From: Ustulina deusta
Taxonomy: Eukaryota > Ascomycota > Sordariomycetes > Xylariales > Xylariaceae
Length of the DNA: 64,000 nt
Direction: 5' to 3'
Assembly: GCA_023159155.1 (NCBI GenBank)
Contig: JAJNNX010000001.1
Span: forward strand, 1,612,001 to 1,676,000
In this document: in pieces, positions 11,797-23,361 of the stretch
Numbering within the stretch: position 1 is the stretch's first letter
Layout of the letters: each line of letters opens with the position of its first letter
Translations under genes and position numbers: made by a program
Notes under the pieces: generated by a model
Told to the model about the DNA's origin: nothing
The model's input: the letters and a program-made list of their open reading frames with translations, nothing else
Database searches by the model: none

Positions 11797-13128
11797 CTAC
11801 CGTTGGTGCTTCACAGCGTCCTCGTCCAGCCGCTGGCGAAGCCACTCGGGCACGAACGCTTTGACTTTGACGGCCGCCTCGTGACCAGCCGTCCCTTCCT
11901 CGCCCTTGCCAGTTTGGATCACGAACTCGGCGGCGGGGTCGAATTCGAGGGTGGCCGTATCGTTGGGCACGACGAGATCCGACATGAGCTGGACCCGGCA
12001 CAGCGCGAGCCCTATGTTGCCGGTGCCGGCGAGGAATGTGCCGGTGCTGCGCCACTTCTTGCCGCGGCGCCCGATGGTGAGGCCATGGAGGTCTCCTAAG
12101 GACGGGGCCGCGTCGGGTTTGTATTCTAACGCTGTCGGCATGGCGTCGTCCTCGCCGTAGAGCATGCACGGCAGGACGCGCTTGCGCACGACGCCGCGGT
12201 GGCGCGTGCGGATCGTCAGCTCTTGGCCGACGTAGCAGCCTTTGCGGAAGTCGATGCCGCCCATGACGTCCATGTTGGACTCTTGCGGCAGCGCTTGCGC
12301 GGGGATGATCTCGGCGCTGCCCTCCGGGATACCCCGCAGGTACCGGCGCACGCGGTACGCGGCTTCGTCGGTCTTGCCGCGGGCAGCGGGCTGTAGCTCC
12401 GGCGGTAGGTCTAGGGCCTGCGCATCCAAATCCGGCCCGACGGTGAGGACGCGGTAGCCCAAGTCCGGGGCCCTCAGGTCGGGTATTACGACGGAGCGCC
12501 CGTCCGTCCGCGCGAGACCGTTCGCGTGTTGCGTGGACGGGGTCCTCTCGCCGTCCTTCCAGATTTGCCACACGCTCATCTCGTCCTCTTCTATGGCGCG
12601 CAGGAAGATGTTGCTGCGCAGCTTGAAGCGCTTGAGGTGCTTCAGCAGAGTGGTCAGTTGGGCGGCGTCGACTTCGATCATGAAATGTGGCTCGCCGCCT
12701 GATCCCGGGGGGACGGGGTAGATGAAGACATCGTGCAGCACGCGGCCGAGGGCGTTGAGGAAGCCGCAGTAGAACCAGGGCCTCGGGGCTGTCGGGAGGG
12801 CGGCGCCGTTGGGATTGGCCGTGTTGTTTCCTTCGACCGACGTCGTGATGAGGCCCTGCAGGAAATGCGGCGCATCAACACCGGAAATGGATATCAGGCG
12901 TCGTGTCGTCAGGCGCGCATGTCCCGACGCTGGAGAGCCGCTCTTGGTGTTGTCACGGAGAGCTACGCTGGAGGCAAAGCCTCGTCGTTGTCGTTGGGAC
13001 GGGGCATGGGACTGTTGATGCTGCAGGGACCGGCACGATGGACAGACGAACGTTGCGCGCGGGCTGAGAGGTGCCGCCGCCAGGCTCTTTAAAGACCATT
13101 TTGAGGCGCTGCGTGGTAAAACCTGCAT
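11797..13128 (-). CDS. IBA57: Mitochondrial Fe-S assembly factor IBA57
   Basis: IBA57 belongs to the GcvT/YgfZ (COG0354) folate-binding-like family. With ISCA1/2 it assembles [4Fe-4S] clusters on mitochondrial enzymes such as aconitase and lipoate synthase. Single exon, 443 residues. The family signature KGCYVGQE is at about 296-303, followed by the expected RTRHRGVVRKR. The N-terminal GcvT-like segment (RRLISISGVDAPHFLQGLIT) starts at about residue 76. I place the start at the ATG at 13128. The two codons upstream begin with GTG and are unlikely to be used. The first 60 residues are rich in Arg, Ser and Gln and nearly free of acidic residues, as expected of a mitochondrial presequence. The coding strand is GC-rich, which creates long spurious open frames opposite. 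The gene lies tail-to-tail with EFL1. Confidence 0.93.
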   Translation of the reverse strand: MQVLPRSASKWSLKSLAAAPLSPRATFVCPSCRSLQHQQSHAPSQRQRRGFASSVALRDNTKSGSPASGHARLTTRRLISISGVDAPHFLQGLITTSVEGNNTANPNGAALPTAPRPWFYCGFLNALGRVLHDVFIYPVPPGSGGEPHFMIEVDAAQLTTLLKHLKRFKLRSNIFLRAIEEDEMSVWQIWKDGERTPSTQHANGLARTDGRSVVIPDLRAPDLGYRVLTVGPDLDAQALDLPPELQPAARGKTDEAAYRVRRYLRGIPEGSAEIIPAQALPQESNMDVMGGIDFRKGCYVGQELTIRTRHRGVVRKRVLPCMLYGEDDAMPTALEYKPDAAPSLGDLHGLTIGRRGKKWRSTGTFLAGTGNIGLALCRVQLMSDLVVPNDTATLEFDPAAEFVIQTGKGEEGTAGHEAAVKVKAFVPEWLRQRLDEDAVKHQR

Positions 13129-13280
13129 CCTCACAGGGCTACAAGCCGATGGACAATTGGTAGTCGACCCTGTGCTCTAGATAGCTAATCTAGATAGATA
13201 CAGAAATACCTGGATAGAGCGTGGGTAGGGTTATCCAGGTAATACAGAACTTTTCTACCTACCTACCTTAGGTACTTACC

Positions 13281-13306
13281 TAGTAGTAGTAGTAGTAGTA
13301 GTAGTA
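13281..13306. repeat. (TAG)n microsatellite
   Basis: About eight uninterrupted TAG units, flanked by ACCTACC and ACCTAGGT blocks. Confidence 0.9.
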
Positions 13307-13944
13307 TTAACGTCTAATCTAGGTGGCTAGCATTGCTAGTTACATTTTTAGGTACTTACCTAGGTAGTAGGAGTCTGGATAGATGGGGATGATGTAATGC
13401 CCCGCTAATCTGGTTGTGCCATGTACCTTGATACTAGGTATAAAAGACAGAGTGGTGGTCATAGCTCCTGTAGGTATTGAAGGTGCGGTAGCTTGCCAGG
13501 AACGCCGAGTCGGAGATAAAGGAGCTCGGCCACACACTGCCCCAACGCTCCGAGTATTATACCGACTAATATGACCGTACCTCTACTACAAGCAAGCAAG
13601 AATTGCCTCGTAGAACCAAATCACCGTACACCCTCATAGGTTGCTTCACAGTGGCAACTTCCTGGCCTATACACCAGCATATCATAGTTCACCCTGCGCT
13701 CCTGACTTCTATGGTATGCCTCGAGATATGCCAGACCAGTTGGCTGTTGATATTTACAGTGTAGGACCATCGTACTTTCGGGACACTGAAATTCTATGGC
13801 CTGTAGTAGTCAGCATACTCAGGGGAAATTATGTGTGCAAAATGGGTTCTTACCGTGGCTACAAGGTAGGGCCTCCTGACTCGACTCGAAGTTCATACTG
13901 GTTCTCACTTGCAGCAATGGGAGACCTCTCTGAAATTCGACTCG

Positions 13945-14160
13945 TTAGACCACGAGGGTAAAGACGAAGTAAAAGGCCGTGTCAATACAGCAAGAGGGGT
14001 GACATGAGCAGGCCTTGCCTTTGGGAACCCAGTATCTTTGGACCGCCCACCCAACTAGGACCAGAATCACGGTCACAAGTAGGCTCAATAACCCGATAAT
14101 AGCGGCTGGTGGCCAAGTCGGCATTTTCGAAGTATATATCGGGCCAAGAACGCTAGGCAT
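13945..14160 (-). CDS. Possible small single-pass membrane protein
   Basis: A 71-residue frame with an ATG start and one good hydrophobic segment at about residues 20-42 (AAIIGLLSLLVTVILVLVGW), followed by a short basic/aromatic turn and a Cys-containing tail. A later ATG at 14124 would give a 59-residue version. There is no homology I recognise and no neighbour that supports it. Hydrophobic stretches arise by chance in T-rich strands, so this is only a candidate. Confidence 0.2.
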   Translation of the reverse strand: MPSVLGPIYTSKMPTWPPAAIIGLLSLLVTVILVLVGWAVQRYWVPKGKACSCHPSCCIDTAFYFVFTLVV

Positions 14161-14870
14161 ACACGAGCGGGGGGTAGAAGAGGCGATGATCGTTAAGATG
14201 AAGGTAAGGCGGGAGGCTCTCGGCTCGAGGTCTGCGGTTACCAGCTTTTAGCTATCCTAGCTCTACTGCGTAGGTATCGCCTATCTGTATTTTATATACA
14301 CGAGCCATGGAAAACCAACGTCAACCTTGGATATTTGCCCATGTTTGGCAGTCATCTTGCAAATCTGTTATGCCATCCCAAAAAGAGTGTCGGAACGAAA
14401 ATGTAGTCGGGATCATTGGCCACATGAGAAATGAGCGTGGGAAAAGGGATACCCCCCCATGCGAGAGAAAGCCCAGTGGCTGTCCACCCAGGGATGACCA
14501 ATGGAGTGCAGTCGGGAACGCCTGATTGGGAACGCTCGACGCCATAGCCACGACGAGGGCAACGAAGTATCTGCATTCATGGTGGTACCGACATGCAGGT
14601 CAGCAGCCTGCCTGCCAGAAGGAGTGTCGGTAGTGGTTTGTCTCAATATTATTGGACAGTTGGCCTAGCCGGTTCATCATAATGTTGTTAAGCAATTGAA
14701 ACTTCCACGAGCGCGATCGATAACTCCAAGGCCTATAGAAGCTACACCTCTCGCCCTCCTCATCTGTCCTCTAAGTTTGGTATCACTCTTTCTTCTCTGC
14801 ACGCCTTTATCCTTCGCCTTACTGGCCTTGTCGATAGCCTTACAGCACTCTATAGTACTGCTATTTCATT

Positions 14871-16717
14871 ATGGAAGCTACCCAGGCTTCTTCAATTTGC
14901 CCATTAGTGGGGAATAAGTGAGTAGGGTTATATACGAATAGGAAATCAGAGCACCTCCCATAGTGTTAACACCGTGTCAAGTGATCCTCGTTGATTTTCC
15001 GTTGAGCAGGACACCCAATTATCATCAGAAGTACATCTTCAGGCTAGTACTTCAACTGAAGAGCTACCAAGCGGCGTGTTTTCCTACTATGATGATCAAA
15101 CTTGCGATATTTACCACGGTGTCAGCTTTGACATACCCTCATTCGAGCACCACGACCCAAGCTCTATTCCACTACCGTCTTTTGTTTTTACCGCAGATGA
15201 TGAGTGCCCCCCAGAAAATAGCCAGGGCGAGAATTCCACCATCTTGGGATGTGAGGCACACGACGCCTCCGGCTCTCCCACTAGGCCTACAACCCCGACC
15301 TTTTCGTCTTGCATAACCTCCTCCTCCTCAGTTACGAACCTCACGGCCGTAGCGCAAGGCTGTGAGTTTCCAACGCACTCAATGCCTGTCAACAATGGCA
15401 ACCGCTCCATAGTCTGCGCACCTCAGCACCAAAACCCAGACTCTCAGGTATTATCATCAACGCGTACATTACCATCACCATGTACATCTACGACTATGAC
15501 TCCAATGCCGTCATGTACTTCACCCGAGAGAACGACACCGGCTCTAATACGCTGGCAACCCATCATGCCAAAGCCAATATCTGGATTGAATGTGTGTCGA
15601 GCAGACTCTCCCTCCTTATCCAAGAGAAAACGACCTGTCAGCCCCCTGGAAAAAATCACGCGAGTCGACGACTGTTTAATCGGTGTCTTCAGCAGTGGAT
15701 TGAACCAAAACGCTCCTCAGCAGAAGAGGCGGAGAACGCCAAAAGCTTGCCTGAGATGCCAATTCGACCGCAAGGCAGTGAGTCAGCTTTGCTTCTTAAT
15801 TCCGTGTACAGTGACTGATCGCGTTTTAGTGCTTTGGTGGACGCCCCTGTGACCGCTGTATAGGAATCCTTGGAAATATTCAAAGCAATAAGACAATCCA
15901 CTGGAAGTACTGTGTTGATTCAGATATACTTGACGGCAACCTAATACTACCTCGTAAGCTATACCATGCTGTCAATGTTCATGCTGTCAATGTTCAAACT
16001 GACTTTTTGTATAGTTCTATCCGCTTTAAAGAACTCCTGGTTGGCTCGATTCGTATACCCTAATTTCAAACAGACGAGCTTACACACCAACTCCATCAAC
16101 ATGTCGTCATTGGAAGCGCCCGGGAAACCACCCTTGGGAAAGGAGGAAAATCCCGAAGTGCTCTCTCCTGTGCTGCTGTGCAATTCTTTCGCGGAGCTTC
16201 GAAAGAGTCGTTTAAAGAGCCAAAATTGTATGGTTTAACGCCAGCTCAGGTTGTCTCATGCAGGGTTCCGAGCGAGATAGGAGCACTCATGCTCTGTCGG
16301 CCCAGCCCATACATCATGACATCTCTACAGCTGTACATAATGGGCTACAAGCTTCCAGGGAGCCCACTACTCATCACAAGCGGCAAGCTTTTAAATAAGA
16401 CAAAAAAATTACTTACTGCAGCAAAGGCAAGAAGTGCTGCTCGCGACAACGCGGCCCTGGTTGGAAATTTGAAGACGATTCAGCGTTTTTCGACTGATTT
16501 TCTAGCCCGGAGGTTATTCGTGGATTATCCTGAACATAAATTTGAAGATATGGATTTCGATATGTACGGCAGACTTTTCAATAGCTTCGAGCATCTAGCT
16601 AGTTTTGCGGGACATTGGATACACAGGCTTACAAGACTCGACGTAAGTAATCCCCTCTTTATTTGTTTCTTTTCTAGTCGAACATGCGGCCTCATACCGT
16701 TGAAATAGGCACGCTAG
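14871..16717 (+). CDS. Zn-cluster (Zn2Cys6-like) transcription factor
   Basis: Five-exon model: 14871-14917, 15048-15777, 15830-15953, 16074-16642 and 16709-16717, giving 492 residues in one continuous frame. The cluster is split by the 52-nt intron 15778-15829: C250-x2-C253 in exon 2, then C260, C266-x2-C269 and C287. The first five cysteines fit the fungal Zn2Cys6 pattern; the last gap (17 residues) is longer than the usual 6-9. Basic patches (KRKRP, KRRRTPK) just before the cluster suggest nuclear import. The N-terminus is Ser/Thr/Pro-rich, as in activation regions. The exon 1 junction is uncertain (an alternative is donor 14907 with acceptor 15009), and so is the last junction: a 35-nt intron would give a longer tail but is too short to be likely. 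The target genes are unknown. No biosynthetic gene lies nearby. Confidence 0.65.
15965..15994. repeat. 15-bp tandem duplication in Zn-cluster gene intron
   Basis: CATGCTGTCAATGTT is present twice in direct tandem, inside the predicted third intron (15954-16073) of the Zn-cluster gene. It lengthens that intron to 120 nt. Confidence 0.85.
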
Positions 16718-19700
16718 AGATTGCAGTACTAACCCACACGACTATCACTTCGATTCCTTAAACAAGTATCAAAACTTAGCGGATGTGATAAGTTATGGTG
16801 AAGGCGGCGGAAGATTCGAACAAAATCTTCGATCAGGGGAACACAAATCATTTCGGTATTGAGCTGGTTACCAGAGGCAATATCCGATAGTGGCCTCTCT
16901 TCGTTCATGAAATGGCCGTGTCAAGACGATCTCGAATCGATATGATATCCTAGTGTTCAGGAATAGTTATTAGAGTTGGATGGCGTTGAACCACGATTCC
17001 CAGTATCTACGACAGCTTTCTTCCCTCTTCCTTTTTAAGACATTCTCATACAGAGGAACTTCGAATTGAGTCATCATCATGATCTCGCAGAGGAAGCCGA
17101 GCGAAGGTGGACACTCCGCGCCGTACGGGGGGAGAGCGCATCCATTATCTATCCTGCGATGGGAGCAATGTGCTATGTTTTAGGGTGCTACGGTATCTAT
17201 TTCTACGCCTAATTATCGACACCAGAGGCTAGGTAGCGCAATCAACATAGGCGATATAAGCCATGATGAGACGCCATGTAAATGAACCCATTTGCTTTCT
17301 CGTACATCCCCCCAACTAGCAAGACGTGCCATCGCACGTCCCCAGGCGGCTCCTATTTTGTGTTTTCCCAACAGCAACATCCCACCTTCGTAAACCCGCT
17401 ATACGCCACGCTCATACGCCATACCGGACTTACTAGGCTCCTCTCTCTCGACGGGGAGACCGCTGTCAGCATGTAATACCTACCTCACTTACACTGCGGC
17501 AGTTGGATGTTCGCCATTACTCCTCTATCGCCTCCATAATCGGGAAATACTGGCACATATCACGAGCCAATTCCTCCAAAGTCTCCCGGCAAATCGCCGT
17601 CTAGCATGGTATATCATCAACAGTGGCTCCCAAGGACATAGTAACTAGATTCTCGCCGCACTTGCGCATCCCCCAGGGGCAGAATCGCGAGATCTAAAAT
17701 ATTCCCAGGGCACGGCAGTGGGCATAGTCAGCGATGCATATAGATGTATCCATACATCTATATTTATTATTTTGCGTGCTCACTCTTGAGATCCATCTAT
17801 CGCGCCCCGGTTCCCATGTCCCTACCTATCAAGGAACCGGGGATCAAATAACAACACGGCGGGTAGAGAGATCTCGCCACAGTCATACCGCAATATTTTT
17901 TCATTCGATTATGTCTATAAATAATGCGTCATCTTATAGAATCCTCCCGTGCCTGGCCCCGTGTATAGATAAGATGACTTTGAAAATTGATCCGAATAGG
18001 CTTTCTTATGTCATATGAGGCGGGGTCTAGATTCGCTCTTCGACAGGAGACCACATCGTAACAGGACTCGCGAAGGCCAAGAAAAAGAAAAGGGAAAAAA
18101 AGAGGTTCAGTTATAGACAGTTTTATATCCCCCCCTTGTCACTCGGATGTTATTTCTCACCAAGACTTCCTTTCCTTGCCTTTCTTGACGAAGCCCGAAG
18201 AACAAGGACTCCGGCAATCCCCTCCGGCAATCCAGAGGCTCGGGATACGGCGTAGGTACCTAGTACGATGTCGTTCGTGGCTGAGGCCTATCTATCCATC
18301 CTCGACCAAGTGTCCAGCTCTGCCGCGGGCATCCCGATTATCCGGCCGAGAAAGGGCCGTGATGGTGATGGTGAGCGAGCGAGCGAGCGAGTGCTATTCG
18401 CGGCAAGAAGATGACGACGCCGGAATGGCATGATATCATTCGGTCTCCCCTATCTGGGCATCTGTCTATCTATCTACTTCCTTCACACCGGGATAAGCCA
18501 CCCTTTCTACGGCGCGGTAACACGTGAGGACTTTTTAGCCCCGTCCAACCCAGGCACCCTGTTTTTTCCATTACCTACATGTTCGTCAGTGTAGGTAACA
18601 CGATCGAAGACCGTGTCTCGGACTTGTTATTCCCGGGGCGTGCTGGGTGCACGCTATTCGTAGCCTTATGGGAGAGGGGCTGCCCACCCATGCAGATTCA
18701 GCCTGCACGTACCCGTATCGTGTTTACATATAGAGAACCTATACCCCGGCATATCTGGCCAGGTAGGTACTGTACCTACATCGTTGATTCTGTGCAACAG
18801 AGATGCAACGTCTCCTTCCGGCGGCTAGATGGGTCTGCGGACACCCGTGAATCTACCGTATGGTCCGTTGTGCAACGCGCACTAGACATACCTACTAGTA
18901 CGTAACCTAGGGATGTATACACCTGGAATAGGGAGTGAGCGAGACAAGGCAAGGCAAGGCAACGTCGGTAAAGCTTTAATCTGTAACAAAAACAACAACA
19001 CAATCTACCAGGGGGTTGCGAACGGCTCCCGGTTAAACGGCTCCCTGCAGCAACTCCTGTGCAAACGTCCCAAATGCTTTATTGCGCCCTTCGCAAAGTA
19101 TCGGACATATTTGGTGTTGTTGGTTTGAGCATCTGTACGCATAATGCACTGCACATGGTATGTACTGACAAATACCACCGATAACAGCCATGTGGGAAGG
19201 AGATCGGAGCGGCACGGACAAGGAATACGGCACCTGGGCAGGCCATGCATGATAGATGTTCGGGATATCTATCCAGGAGAGTAATTAAATGCGAGCCTCC
19301 CGTCGCATAGTACCTAGACGACTTAGTAACTCAGCACTCGTCGTGTTTATGAGATAGTACTTCTAATCTATTCCGTGCATACGACATACCGAAGGCCGCG
19401 GTAATTGAACCAGGTGAATTACTCAGTCCGCATTATCCAGCAGGTCGCAGCGATGCAACTTCTCAACACCGTACTACATACACATAGTCTGGGCGGGGAA
19501 TGAAGCGCCGGTGTTTGTTTGCAGAGCGTACGGTGGTAGTGCGCAGACCGTCTGAAGGATGGATGGTACGCTAGGTGTCTGTCGTACCAACAAACGAGGG
19601 CGGATAAGACAACTCCGTCAGGTGGTTCTGTCTGTTGCGTTTTCTTAGGCTGGCAGACAACCGCAACAGAGTGTGTCCGTGTAACAGGTTAGCAAATCAT

Positions 19701-20549
19701 CACATGTCAACTCCCACGATGTTACTTGCCATGTTACTTGGTCCATGCAGGTAAGATCCCACTACCACCAACCCGCCCGCACATCTCGAATGGATCATAT
19801 AATCCGTGCATATATAGGTCAGGAATTCGCTCCGCCGTTTCGGGATTTGAAACACCGGTCGATCTGTACTGGGTGCTTACAGTACGTCCAACTCCCTCAC
19901 CTCCCTATTTTATAGGCCAGATTACGGAAGAACAACATGTGTGGTGTATGCTGTAGCAGAATAGGCCATGAAAGCTGGGGACTGACTATCTAAGCTTGTG
20001 GGTTCACAGCAGCGCTGCCCGCACAGCCCACATCGGAAGCAAGCTAAGAAGGCGGGGAGGTCGGTCTCTCTCTCTCTCTAGCTTGTCTTTCATTCTGAAT
20101 CATCGGGTATAGTCATTCGGCGAGCCAGTCACAGACGAGGGAGTCATCTGTCGAGACTGAGCGCTGTACTTTGTCGTTCATAGGTGGGACGTGTCTTGCG
20201 AGAGACTGGGCAGACGTGGTCATTAGGCGGTCATCATCCCGTGCATTAATTCGTCTCTTTCAGGTCGGTAGGGCAGGCGGTGACAGAGGGTTGGCAGGCT
20301 GACCGCATATGAAGATGATGCGCGGACACTACACATCCACATCCACAGGTACGGGTTGAAGGAAAGGGGTGGGGCGGGGGGGCGATTCTGTTTTACACGA
20401 CCTACATGCCCTAGTGCAGTGTAGACAGACCCTGGATTTCGCAAAAAAAAAAAACATCAGATATGACAGGCGAGCCAAGGGTGCCGGTATGTGCTGGCTC
20501 GCACCCGGGTGGACGTGTGGTGACACGACAACACCATTCTGTCGGGTCG

Positions 20550-20610
20550 GTGTGGATGTGGGCGTGGATGTGGGTGCGATGTGGGTGCGATGTGGATGTG
20601 GGATGCGGGT
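20550..20610. repeat. Imperfect GTGGATGTGGG minisatellite
   Basis: Overlapping copies of GTGGATGTGGG and GTGGGTGCGAT make an imperfect minisatellite of about 60 bp in the gene desert. Confidence 0.7.
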
Positions 20611-23335
20611 GATCTCAGCAGGCAACGGGGTCCAGCAAACGTCAAGTGACATCTGCCCTGCTCACTGCCCTGCTCGCTGCCCCGTCGCCGCGCACAGAGT
20701 TGGACTTTCCACATACCACATAACGTGACCATAGCACCACAACGTAGATGAGAGAGGATTCAGAGAGTTGGAGTTGAATATCTGTGCTGCTGCAAGGCAA
20801 CCGCAGAAGGACCATGCATGACTGAATGCATGCCCACCCGACTTGACCCGCCAGGTCTGGCACAGATACATGGCAGACGGTGGACATTGTATCAGCAGTA
20901 CCTACCTGATGTTGCAAAGACTGCATTCCTTATCCTTATCGCCGCAGCGCCGATTGCAAGATAGGATTATACTGCCCTGTTCCCTCTACAGTACACATAC
21001 TATTTACAGTACTTTTGCGATGCGGATTAGGTGTTGCGATTGATCGATTGATAGTTGATAGAGCCAATTTCGGGCTTTACCTTGCTCGCCGACTACACAA
21101 GGTCGACCAAAGCAAGGCGCAACCAAGGCTCGATATGACATAGCTTGTTGGCAACAAGGGATGAGACTCGTACAGTACAACGAGCCACTCGGCGATCGTA
21201 CTGATACATATACGCACAAGTAAATCGATAACCCGACGAGTCGGTATCTAACAGCTGTTCGATTGACACTGTGCTAGGCTCGCCAAGAAAGGGAAGCAAG
21301 AATACACAAAAAAAATAATTACACCCGAAAGAAGAAAATTGGTTTAATTGGGTACTACAGCATGTGAGACAAAAACCTTTGATACTGCACGGCACTCCAG
21401 TAGGTACCTACTAGTAGCTAAATTGACTTGGTCCCCAGTGACCTGGCCACATGGCAGAGAAGATCCGCTTGGTGGGGGAGAAAGCCTGAAAAGTGGAGGC
21501 CGAGTCGGGATCGGCCAAGTTGGCGGGCTCGTCCTCGCGATATCATTGGGCGGATCACGCAAATTCCGGCAGATTTAGACCGGCACCTAGTTACCTGAAG
21601 TGAGCACAAGTTGCCTTGGTCGGCTAGGTACCTCAGCCATCAATCAGCCCGGCTTGCACGAAAACCTGTCATATTCCCTTCGTTATGTCACGTCTCCAAC
21701 AGCGGGAGATCTGGGGAAAGAGGCTGACATTGTTATAGAGCCCTTATGCAAAAAGCCCCAGAGCCAAAAACCCCCCAGATTCCGCACATGGAGTTGAACA
21801 ATCCCCGTGCACTGTCCGCTCATTTGCCAAGCTAGGGAAATCCTTAACACCGACGGCCTAAGGAATTAGGAGACGCCTTGTGGAGTAGAGTAGGCGACAC
21901 TACGTTATCTACACGACACTAGACGAGGTAGACCGGTACTAGACTGAGGACAGCAAAATTGATGACGAGAACAAGTACGAGATTTCTGGTGGGGAGGGAG
22001 GGGTGGCCACCCGTTGGAATTTCGCCCGGCTGTCCAGAAAGCCGGGAAGAATTGGCACCAAAGTGCCCAAGCCACGATACTGGGCAGAGCTGGGGTTGAA
22101 GAGGTACAAGTCACGGTTACCCAAGTGACGACGATACCCCGGTTCACCTGTTCGTGTCTCGTATCTACACTACACTAGGGCGTACCTATTGCGCTGGATG
22201 CCTCCCTGTGAAGCGAATCTCGGTACTGTATGTCGTCGTACACGCGTAATTAAAGACGTCATGCACCCCGTGCCTGAACATGTTCCTGGTGCTGCCAAGG
22301 TCATGTGTCTTAAGGTGTGCGCAACGGGAGGTTAGGTAGTCTTATCTCCGGTCTTGCAAAGCCAGGGGAGGGAGAGAGAAATGTGATTTAAGTAAAACAA
22401 GTCCTTCAAGTCTTCGCCTACTAGTTAATGTCCACGCAAGACATCTCTACCCGGTTCTTTTGTAAATAGGATTATTATTAATCACTAAGTACCTGCCTAC
22501 CGACGCTAAAGAGAAAAAAAAAAACCAGCTGCCTAGCTCGCTAGCTAACCTCACCAAACATGTCTAGCCACCATCAGGCAGGCTGACGCTTATCTATCTC
22601 TCTCTTAAGTGGAGGTGTGTAGCTGGCAGGCAAGCAGAAATTTAATTACGTAGAACGGATGTAGTAGAGGTGATCAGGCGACAACAAATTTAATCAACCG
22701 ATGCAGTAGGCAGCGAAGAATGACATGGGCATGCGCGCATACCCTTGCGTACGGCCAGCCCAATGCAAGGTCGATGATGTCAAATGGAACAAGCAAGTAA
22801 GTGTGTGTGTATGCGCACCGCATCATTCCCAGCGCATCGCTCGCTCGCGCGCGCGAGAGACGACGAGAGAAGGGAAATGCGAAAAGACGAGTTGTTGTGT
22901 GTCCAATCCCACGTGTCAAAAAAAAATACCTGCCTACCACACTTACACTTACACTACACGACACGACACCACCCAGGATACCGAGGAGTCATTTTGGATC
23001 AGTTCTCGGTCTCGCGGGAATCTCGCGCGGGGTCGGCCCAACGGTCCATCAGGTAGATAGGTAAAGGTAGGTAGGTACCCTTAGCTTGGGATTCAGATAG
23101 TATGGAGTTCCATCAGAGATAGGCGTACCTAAGAGGTACATACTCAATCCGTTCGGAGAAAAATAGTCGGGCGGGAAAGTTGCAACCCCGAAAGCCGAAA
23201 GCGGCCAAGGATTTCGTGAAATTGGGGGGAATTTGTATATTTTTTTTTTAAAAACAAAAACGGAGTAAATAAAAAAAAGGTGTTCAAATGGTGTGCATAT
23301 GATTGTGGGGGCAAGTCGATTTAGAAAATTTGGTT

Positions 23336-23361
23336 GTTTGTTTGTTTGTTTGTTTGTTTGT
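23336..23361. repeat. (GTTT)n microsatellite
   Basis: About six to seven tandem GTTT units. Confidence 0.85.

Larger units (their letters stand above)
13129..14870. other. Intergenic with (TAG)n and palindromic motifs
   Basis: This 1.7-kb spacer contains a (TAG)n run at about 13281-13306 and several ACCTACC / ACCTAGGT blocks at about 13254-13370. A short frame with one hydrophobic stretch on the minus strand is listed separately. The frame at 13641-13961 (+) has no ATG at its start and no recognisable features. The right end should carry the promoter of the Zn-cluster gene. Confidence 0.5.

Noticed and set aside
11753..12571. A 272-codon Arg/Pro/Gly-rich frame on the minus strand
   Set aside because: Alternative frame of IBA57, which has the KGCYVGQE signature in the other frame of the same strand.
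13641..13961. A 106-codon plus-strand frame
   Set aside because: Starts at TTG, has no domain, and overlaps a minus-strand candidate; no further support.
16800..16830. A tRNA B-box-like GATTCGAAC sequence
   Set aside because: No matching A box, acceptor stem or anticodon arm can be folded around it.
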